A stretch of DNA of 55,995 bases from an uncultured Rhodospirillales bacterium (GTDB lineage Bacteria; Pseudomonadota; Alphaproteobacteria; Acetobacterales; Acetobacteraceae), in NCBI GenBank assembly GCA_903835235.1, contig CAILMF010000025.1, positions 1 through 55,995 of the forward strand, in the 5' to 3' direction. The notes beneath the pieces were generated by a model. The model was not told where the DNA came from, made no database searches, and saw only the letters and a program-made list of their open reading frames with translations. Both the position numbers and the translations under genes were made by a program. Of the stretch, positions 49,742 to 55,995 are shown one piece after another (position 1 is the stretch's first letter; each line of letters opens with the position of its first letter).

Positions 49742-52690
49742 ATGACCCCGCGAACGCTCGCCGCCCTGCTGCTGGCCTGCACGGCACTGGCAACACCCGC
49801 CCGCGCCCAGTCCATCCCGGCCAATGCGGCGCCCAGCGGCGGCCGCGTGGTCGCCGGCAGCGCCGGCATCGGCCAGACCGCCACCACCACCACGGTCACC
49901 CAGTCCAGCAACCGCGCGGTGCTGGAATGGCAGCAGTTCAATGTCGGCAGCAACCAGACGGTGCAGTTCGTGCAGCCCAGTGCCCAGGCCTGGGCGCTGA
50001 ACCGCGTCACCGGCGGCGACCCTTCGGTCATTGCGGGGCGCATGACCGCCAATGGCGGCATCGCCTTGGTCAACCAGTCCGGCCTGGTCTTCGCCGCAGG
50101 CAGCCAGGTCGATGTCGGCAGCCTGATCGCCAGCGCCAGCAACATCACCAATGCCAATTTCATGGCCGGCACCCTGGCCTTCACCGAACCGCCCCGCCCC
50201 GGCGCCCGGGTCAGCAATGCCGGCGGCATTTCGGTGGCCGCTGGCGGCCTGGCCGCGCTGGTGGGGCCCGAGGTGGCCAACAGCGGCAGCATCCGCGCCC
50301 GGCTGGGGCGCGTCGCCCTGGTCGGCGCCGAGACCTTTACCCTGGACCTCGCCGGGGATGGCCTGCTGTCGATCGACGTGACCCGGCAGGTCCGCCAGGC
50401 GCCCTCCGGCGGCGCTGCCCTGGTGACCAACAGCGGCAGCATCGAGGCACCGGGCGGCAGCGTCCTGCTCAGCGCCAGCGCCGCCAGCGGGCTGCTGGAA
50501 ACGCTGATCGCCAACACCGGCAGCATCAGCGCGCCCAGCGTGGCCGGCCGCACCGGCCAGGTGGCGCTGCGCGCCGAAGGTGGCGGCACCCTGGTCGGCG
50601 GCACGCTTTCCGCCACCGGCGGCGACGGGCTGCGCGGCGGCACGCTGGAAGCCAATGCCACCGGCACCGTCACCCTGTCCTCCGGCGCCAGGCTCGACGC
50701 CTCGGGTGCTGCCGGCGGAGGGCGCATCGCGGTTGGCCTGGCCGCGGCAAGCCAGCCTGGCGCACCCCGGGCCCTGGCGCGGCGCAGCGTGGTGCAGGCC
50801 GGCGCCGTGCTGCGGGCGGACGCGACGAGCCGCGGCGATGGTGGCAGCGTCGTCGTGCATTCGGCCGAGGCGACGACCGATGCCGGCAGCGCCAGCGCCC
50901 GCGGCGGCCCACAGGGCGGCAATGGCGGCATGGTGGAAATCTCCAGCCGCGGCAGCTTCATGGTGAATGGCCAGTACAGTGTCGCCGCGCCTGCCGGCCG
51001 CGCGGGAACCCTGCTGTTCGACCCCACCGATGTCGACATCGTCACCACCGTCACCGGCCCGAACCAGTTGGCGGCAAGCTCCCTGAACGCCGGCGGCACG
51101 GTGCAGGCCACCGACAGCATCACGGTAAGTGCCGCGGTCAACGCCAGCGCCGTCACCGGCATTGCCGACCTGACCTTGCAGACCACCGGCCTCACCGGCG
51201 GTGTCATCACGGTCAACCAGCCCATCTCGGTCATCAATGGCAGCCTGCTGCTGCAAACCCAGTCCAGCAGCGGCGGCAGTATCGCGGTCTACGCGCCCAT
51301 GACCGTCACCAACGGCAGCATCACCCTGGCCAGCTTCGGCGGCGGCACGCTTGGCGGCCCCGGCGGCAGCATCGCCCTGGCCGCCAACCTGACCAATACC
51401 GGCTCCACCGGCGTCTTCATCATCGCCGGCAGCGGCGGCACCGTCACCCAGGCCGCCGGCACCAGCATCAGCACCGACGCCCTGCTCTCCATCGGCGGCG
51501 GCGGCCTCACGCTGGCGGGCACGCTGAGCACCAGCGGCCCCATCAGCCTGGACAGCTTCGGCGCCACCACCGACGCCGGGGCCAATTTCGGCGCCATGGT
51601 GCTGAACGCCACGCTGGTCGGCAACTCGGTGGGCCTCAACGCCGCCGGCACGCTGACCCAAGGCAGCGGCGGCATCACCGCCAATATCCTCACCCTGAAC
51701 GCCGGCAGCGCCAGCCTCGGCGGCAGCAACGCCGTTGCCCTGCTGGATGACATCGGGGTCTCCGGCAGCCTGGCCTTGACCAACAACGTCGCCCTGCAGC
51801 TTTCCGGCAGCATCACCGCCGGCGGCAAGATCAGCATCGCCAATGCCGGCCCGCTCAGCCTGCTGGCCGGGCTGTCGATCAGCGCCGATTCCCTGGAACT
51901 GACCGGCCGCGGCATCACGGTGGACAGCGCGCAGCTGCTGCTCGGCCAGGCGGGGTTGCTGAGTTCGCGCGGCGCCATCAGCATCCGCGACACCTCCCTC
52001 AGCGGCCTCGGCACCGACCTGCCCGCCCTGGTGCTGGACAGCCGCGCCGCCGGGCTGACCGCCCTGCCGGGCTTCGTCCAGCCCGATACCGCCACCACCC
52101 AGCCGACCCAGCTGGCGCAGTTCGGCAGCACCCCCACGGCGGCCAGCGCCTCGGCCATCAGCCTGGAACTCGCTGCCGGCAGCAGCCCGGTCTTCCTGCT
52201 GACCGGCGCCGGCGCGGTCACCGGCACGCTGCAGGCGGGCCGCGTCGGCCTGCTCGGCACCGGCGGCAGCGCCAGGCTGACCGGCCAGCTCGCCGGCCAG
52301 GCCGACAGCAGCGCCGCCACCCTGGCCCTGACCCGCATCTACACCGACGATCCGGCGTTGCAGCGCTACCTGTTCAACGGCGGCGTCTTCCAGGGCATCC
52401 CGCGGCCGCGCGTGGTGCCGCCGCTGCTGAACCCGGCCATCGACACCACCACCAGCGGCACCGGCACGCCGACCAGCGTTGCCAACCTCTATGGCTCCCA
52501 GGCCGGGCTGGGCCCCTACGACGCCACCGACCGCCTGGCTGCCGCCGAGACCGAAGCCACCGACCCCAGCGGCAACGCCTTCACCCGCCGCAGCGCCGAG
52601 CCGCTGCCGGTGACGGTGGTGCAGGCCGAGCAGGGCCGCACCGCCGACCCGGAGCTGGAATTGCCCAATGCCGGCAGCCGGGACTTCTGA
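49742..52690 (+). CDS. Two-partner secretion exoprotein with filamentous-haemagglutinin N-terminal domain
   Basis: A 982-aa TpsA. Signal peptide 1-22. The TPS secretion domain follows: NRAVLEWQQFNVGSNQTVQF, ALNRVTGGDPSVIAGRMTAN, GGIALVNQSGLVFAAGSQVD and VGSLIASASNITNANF (residues ~57-140). The rest is a beta-helix of irregular repeats (GSIxA..., ITANILTLNAGSASLGG) poor in Cys and charged residues. No pretoxin-VENN, C-terminal toxin or RGD is visible, so an adhesin or scaffold is more likely than a toxin. It starts 7 bp after the transporter stop and ends 1 bp before the CHAT gene. Confidence 0.9.
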   Translation: MTPRTLAALLLACTALATPARAQSIPANAAPSGGRVVAGSAGIGQTATTTTVTQSSNRAVLEWQQFNVGSNQTVQFVQPSAQAWALNRVTGGDPSVIAGRMTANGGIALVNQSGLVFAAGSQVDVGSLIASASNITNANFMAGTLAFTEPPRPGARVSNAGGISVAAGGLAALVGPEVANSGSIRARLGRVALVGAETFTLDLAGDGLLSIDVTRQVRQAPSGGAALVTNSGSIEAPGGSVLLSASAASGLLETLIANTGSISAPSVAGRTGQVALRAEGGGTLVGGTLSATGGDGLRGGTLEANATGTVTLSSGARLDASGAAGGGRIAVGLAAASQPGAPRALARRSVVQAGAVLRADATSRGDGGSVVVHSAEATTDAGSASARGGPQGGNGGMVEISSRGSFMVNGQYSVAAPAGRAGTLLFDPTDVDIVTTVTGPNQLAASSLNAGGTVQATDSITVSAAVNASAVTGIADLTLQTTGLTGGVITVNQPISVINGSLLLQTQSSSGGSIAVYAPMTVTNGSITLASFGGGTLGGPGGSIALAANLTNTGSTGVFIIAGSGGTVTQAAGTSISTDALLSIGGGGLTLAGTLSTSGPISLDSFGATTDAGANFGAMVLNATLVGNSVGLNAAGTLTQGSGGITANILTLNAGSASLGGSNAVALLDDIGVSGSLALTNNVALQLSGSITAGGKISIANAGPLSLLAGLSISADSLELTGRGITVDSAQLLLGQAGLLSSRGAISIRDTSLSGLGTDLPALVLDSRAAGLTALPGFVQPDTATTQPTQLAQFGSTPTAASASAISLELAAGSSPVFLLTGAGAVTGTLQAGRVGLLGTGGSARLTGQLAGQADSSAATLALTRIYTDDPALQRYLFNGGVFQGIPRPRVVPPLLNPAIDTTTSGTGTPTSVANLYGSQAGLGPYDATDRLAAAETEATDPSGNAFTRRSAEPLPVTVVQAEQGRTADPELELPNAGSRDF

Positions 52691-52691
52691 G

Positions 52692-55673
52692 ATGACAACC
52701 CCCCGCCTGCTCCTCGGATTGCTGCTGCTGGCCCTGACCGCCTGCCAGGTGCCGCCGCCCGCGGCGTTCTCCAGTCGCTCGGCCGACGCCGCGGCCGGCG
52801 AGCCGGCTGGCGCCAATGCCCGCGGCGAGAGCTGCACCGTCGCCGCCACGGCGGCCCCACCGCTGGCCACCGTGCCGGCCCGCGCCAGCGCGATCTATTG
52901 CGGCGGCTGGAGCCAGCCCGCGGCCCGGGCCTTCTTCCTGGCCGGCGGCGAAACCGACCCGGCCGCGCTGGAGCGCCTGGCCCGCGGCGGCCCCTGGCGC
53001 AGCTGGCTGGATACGCAGCTGCTATGCGACCAGGTGGAACCGACGCGGCTGGCCGGCGGTACCGCGGCCGTGCTGCTGCACTGCATCCGTCGCCGCGGCG
53101 GCTGGCCCAACGTGGCCTTGGTGGCGGCTGGCCGGGATGGCCCGGTACTGGTGAACGGCCTGGCCGCGACGCTGCCGGTGGTCGAACGCCTCATCACCGG
53201 CAACACCGGGCAACCGGCCGAGGGCCGCTCCGCCGCCATGGAGATTGCCGTGGCCCGACTGGCGGCCGAGGCCTATGGCGCTGCCGACGCCTCGCGCTTC
53301 GAGCAGTTGATGGCGCTTGGCCGCGACCTCAACCAGGCCGAGAAATTCGCCGCCGCCGAGGACGCCTATCGCGCTGCCCTGGCCATCCAGCAACGCGTGC
53401 TGGGCGCCGAGAACCCCAACACCGTGGGCCCGTTGCTGAGCCTGGCGATCAACATCTCCAACCAGGGCCGCGACGCCTCGCCGCTGCTGGCCGCCGCCGC
53501 CACCATGGCGCCACTGGCCGCCAACCCCGTGGCCAGCGCCCGGTTGCTGCACTATCGCGGGATCGACCGGCTGAACCAGGATGAACCGGCCGTCGCGATC
53601 CAGCTGCTGGCCGCCGCCGAAGCCGCCTATCTGCGCCTGTTGCCGGCCGCCTTTGCCACTGGCGGCGGCGCCGCCGAAGGGACCGCCCTGCTGCTGGATA
53701 CACTGACCCAGTCGGCGCTGCTGGGCCTGGCCGAAGCACGCCGCTACCGCGGCGTGGCCCTCGCCCGCGCCGGCCAGCCGGCAGCCGCCGCGGCGGCCAT
53801 GCGGGGCGCCCGCCGGCTGCTGCGCCAGGCCGGGCTGGAAAGCGGCGTGCTGGTGGGCCGCAACCTGCGCAGCCAGGGCGGCGCGCTGGATGACGAGGAC
53901 GCGGGCCAGGCGGCCCGGCTGCATACCGCCTCCGCCGGCCGCTTCGCTGCCGCGCAGCCGGGCGAGCGGCCGGAGGCCATGACCCTGTTCCTGGCCGGCG
54001 CCAGGCGGCTGCGCGCCGGCGACCGCGCGGCGGCCCTGGCGCAGTTCCGCGCCGGAGAACTGCTGCTGCGCCGGCATCACCTTGGCCTGCCGGCGGAGGT
54101 GGTGCTGCCCTTCCTGGACGCGCTGGCCGCCGAAGCGGCCGCCCGCCCCTCCCTGGCCGACGGGATCGCCGCGGAAATGTTCGAAGCGGCGCAGCTGGCC
54201 CGGGGCGAGACCTCCGCCAGGCTGGTCGCCCAGGCCGCAGCGCGGCTCAACGCTGGCGCCGCCAATCCGCAGGTCGGCGCCGCCCTGCGCCGGCTGCAGG
54301 ATGCCGAGCTGACCGTGCGCAGCCTGCTGACCCAACGCGACCAGAACCCCGAGGGCGGTGCCGCGCTGGACGCGCGGATCGCCGCGGCCGAGACCGCCAG
54401 GGCCGAGGCCGAGACCGAGGCCGCCGCCGCCGCGCCGGGCTATCGGCAGTTGCTGCTGGCCGTGGCCGACAAGGCCGCCGTGGCCGCCGTGCTGGCGCCC
54501 GGCGAAGCGATCGTCACGACCATGATCGGCGCCGACCACGGCTACGGCTTCGCCCTGCGCAACGATGGCCGGGTCCATGCCCGACGGCTGGAGATTGGCC
54601 AAACCGGCGCGACTGCGCTGGTGCGCCGCATCCGCAGCGCCATGGAGGTCGGCCCCGAGGGGCTGCACCGCTACGACGCCAAGGCCGCGGCCGAGCTCTA
54701 TCGGCTGGTACTGGCACCGCTGGAGCCGGCGCTGGGCGGGGTGCAGAGCCTGCTGGTGGTGGCCGATGGGCCGCTGCTGTCGATCCCGTTCAACCTGTTG
54801 CTGACCGCACCGCCTGGCGAGACCCCGTTGCAGGCCATGCCCTGGCTGGTGCGCCGCCACGCCGTGGTCCATGTGCCCTCGGCTGAGACGCTGGTGAACA
54901 TGCGCGCCAATGGCGCCCGCGGCGGCTCGGCGGCCCCCTTGCCCTATGCCGGCTTCGGCGACCCGCAGGCGCCCAGCCTGGCGCAGCTGAGGCGCAGCTT
55001 CCCCACCGCCACCTGCGCCGATGACGCGCAGCGGGCCGCGTCGCTGCCCGCCCTGCCGGGCACCCGCACCGAGATCAAGGCCGCGATGATGCTCGCCGGG
55101 GCCCCTGCCGATGCGGTGCTGCTCGGCCCCGCCTTCACCGCCGCAGCCATGCGGAACCAACGGCTGGACCAGTACCGCGTGCTGCACTTCGCCACCCATG
55201 CCTTGATGTCGGGCGAGTTGAACTGCCTGCGGGAGCCCTCGATGCTGGTCTCCACCCCGGCCGGCGCGGCCGATGCCGGTGCCGCCTTCGTCGCGGCGTC
55301 CGCGCTGCTGGAGTTGCGGCTGGACGCCGACCTGGTGGTCCTCTCGGCCTGCAACACCGGCACGACCGGCGGCGCCGCGCTGGGCGGCGAAGGGCTTTCG
55401 GCGCTCGCCCGGGCCTCCTTCTTCGCCGGCGCCCGCGGCGTGCTGGCAACGCATTGGCTGCTCAACGACGCCGCCGCGGCCCGCATGGTGACGGAGTTGA
55501 TGCGGCGCCAGGGGGGTGGGGATGGCGGTTCCGCGGCGGCCCTGCAACATGCGCAGCTGGACATCCTTGACCGCGCCGGCGGGGAACTGCCGGCCAACTG
55601 GGCCCACCCCTATTTCTGGGCCCCCTTCGCCCTGCTTGGGGACGGCGTCAGGGCTGGCCGCCGGCCAGGCTGA
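52692..55673 (+). CDS. TPR-CHAT domain lipoprotein (caspase-like protease)
   Basis: A 993-aa protein. A lipoprotein signal ends in the lipobox LALTAC (Cys19). Residues ~170-560 contain TPR-like repeats (AEKFAAAEDAYRAALAIQQR, AENPNTVGPLLSLA). The C-terminal ~330 residues are a CHAT domain: SLLVVADGPLLSIPFNLL, catalytic His836 in HFATHALMSGE and Cys887 in VVLSACNTGTTGG, then AGARGVLATHWLLND and a closing HPYFWAPFALLGDG. The His-Cys dyad is intact, so peptidase activity is expected. It is one base after the exoprotein stop, and presumably faces the periplasm, where it could process or gate TPS secretion. Confidence 0.9.
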   Translation: MTTPRLLLGLLLLALTACQVPPPAAFSSRSADAAAGEPAGANARGESCTVAATAAPPLATVPARASAIYCGGWSQPAARAFFLAGGETDPAALERLARGGPWRSWLDTQLLCDQVEPTRLAGGTAAVLLHCIRRRGGWPNVALVAAGRDGPVLVNGLAATLPVVERLITGNTGQPAEGRSAAMEIAVARLAAEAYGAADASRFEQLMALGRDLNQAEKFAAAEDAYRAALAIQQRVLGAENPNTVGPLLSLAINISNQGRDASPLLAAAATMAPLAANPVASARLLHYRGIDRLNQDEPAVAIQLLAAAEAAYLRLLPAAFATGGGAAEGTALLLDTLTQSALLGLAEARRYRGVALARAGQPAAAAAAMRGARRLLRQAGLESGVLVGRNLRSQGGALDDEDAGQAARLHTASAGRFAAAQPGERPEAMTLFLAGARRLRAGDRAAALAQFRAGELLLRRHHLGLPAEVVLPFLDALAAEAAARPSLADGIAAEMFEAAQLARGETSARLVAQAAARLNAGAANPQVGAALRRLQDAELTVRSLLTQRDQNPEGGAALDARIAAAETARAEAETEAAAAAPGYRQLLLAVADKAAVAAVLAPGEAIVTTMIGADHGYGFALRNDGRVHARRLEIGQTGATALVRRIRSAMEVGPEGLHRYDAKAAAELYRLVLAPLEPALGGVQSLLVVADGPLLSIPFNLLLTAPPGETPLQAMPWLVRRHAVVHVPSAETLVNMRANGARGGSAAPLPYAGFGDPQAPSLAQLRRSFPTATCADDAQRAASLPALPGTRTEIKAAMMLAGAPADAVLLGPAFTAAAMRNQRLDQYRVLHFATHALMSGELNCLREPSMLVSTPAGAADAGAAFVAASALLELRLDADLVVLSACNTGTTGGAALGGEGLSALARASFFAGARGVLATHWLLNDAAAARMVTELMRRQGGGDGGSAAALQHAQLDILDRAGGELPANWAHPYFWAPFALLGDGVRAGRRPG

Positions 55674-55872
55674 CGCAGGCCGTGCGCCATCTGCATGGAC
55701 GGCTGTCGCCTGGGTCGCGTTGCCAACCCTCATCCGGCACCATATCCTAACCCACCGCCGGCATCAGGTAGTGCCAGCGTTCATCGCCAGCACCGCCACG
55801 GCCGCGCGCAGGGTTTTTGGAGGCGTCCAACTGCCTTTACACCACCACGTAGAACGCTAGAGCATGATGCGT
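55674..55872. other. Non-coding gap after the CHAT gene
   Basis: About 180 bp between the CHAT stop and the CTAG at 55857-55860. No gene on either strand is convincing; the base composition is less GC-rich than the flanks. GCGCAGGGTTTTTGG contains a T5 run but no good stem precedes it. The right boundary is the likely end of an IS630-type element. Confidence 0.5.
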
Positions 55873-55995
55873 TTAGGTTCGGCTATATCCTGAATGGGTT
55901 AGGTAATTGGTGCACTCTGCTGGTGTGTAGGTGCCGAGGAGTGTGCCGATAGTCGCGCAGACCGCGTCGCTGGTCCTGGCTGCAGCCTTTCGGAG
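55858..55995 (-). mobile_element. End of an IS630-family insertion sequence (continues past the window)
   Basis: The outer boundary is CTAG at 55857-55860, the preferred IS630 target with TA duplicated. Inward the terminus reads GAGCATGATGCGTTTAGGTT. On the minus strand, a transposase C-terminus is open from the window edge to TAA at 55875-55873. The terminus is 15/20 identical to the terminus of the palindromic element at 36808, linking the IS to the small repeats. Confidence 0.72.
55873..55995 (-). CDS. IS630-family transposase, C-terminal fragment (5' end outside window)
   Basis: The last 40 codons read LRKAAARTSDAVCATIGTLL then GTYTPAECTNYLTHSGYSRT and TAA. The pattern of an IG-LL helix, TPxEC-NY and a terminal xGY is the characteristic C-terminus of IS630 (Tc1/mariner-like) transposases. 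The catalytic DDE residues lie outside the window. It is not known if the full gene is intact. The stop is 14 bp from the inferred element end, as usual for IS630 elements. Confidence 0.78.
   Translation of the reverse strand, partial: LRKAAARTSDAVCATIGTLLGTYTPAECTNYLTHSGYSRT

Noticed and set aside
47929-52870. Two very long minus-strand frames opposite the TPS transporter and exoprotein
   Set aside because: They are compositionally biased mirrors of genes with signal peptides, POTRA and TPS motifs on the plus strand.

Overview
The window is very GC-rich chromosomal DNA with strong GC bias at third codon positions. The F0 ATP synthase operon atpI-B-E-F'-F is present without the F1 genes, the usual arrangement in alphaproteobacteria. 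Many orphan solute-binding proteins, TPR glycosyltransferases and an IS630-type transposase end fit a Roseomonas-like member of the Acetobacteraceae; this assignment is inference from gene content. No tRNA, rRNA, CRISPR array or prophage was recognised.

Layout: the 3' end of smc; a secreted esterase-like hydrolase divergent from a TetR regulator and an ABC exporter; a TPR glycosyltransferase; the F0 operon ending at a UUCG terminator (4534-9054). Then comes an amide/peptide scavenging stretch (9148-20486) with three orphan DppA-type binding proteins, an MBL-rhodanese persulfide dioxygenase, an amidase, a class III aminotransferase and a penicillin-acylase-family hydrolase. From 20426 to 29525 is an envelope glycan locus: a Wzx-like flippase, a GT-C transferase, DprE2- and DprE1-like enzymes and a HAD-UbiA fusion, which together look like a polyprenyl-phosphoryl-arabinose pathway, facing two GT2 glycosyltransferases. 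An HTTM-like membrane protein with a DCC protein, and an EmrAB-type efflux pair, follow.

From 34970 to 47559 lies a catabolic region: a TfdA/TauD dioxygenase and a crotonase, then a MarR-headed operon (FAD oxidase, RidA, 3-hydroxyanthranilate-dioxygenase-like cupin, dienelactone hydrolase) divergent from a seven-gene operon (MBL hydrolase, SsuABC-type transporter, second RidA, LLM monooxygenase, amidase). The logic is import, flavin oxidation, enamine/imine hydrolysis, ring cleavage and amide or lactone hydrolysis of an unknown nitrogenous compound. The last gene block (47935-55673) is a tight operon for a two-partner secretion transporter, its exoprotein and a lipoprotein with TPR and CHAT (caspase-like) domains.

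Palindromic repeats of several related modules lie between genes. Their ends sit at TA/CTAG sites, they often supply the TAG stop of the adjacent gene, and their termini resemble the end of an IS630-family transposase gene that runs off the right edge of the window. I read them as IS630-linked MITEs. One module is tandemly triplicated with a 57-bp period at 15244-15414.
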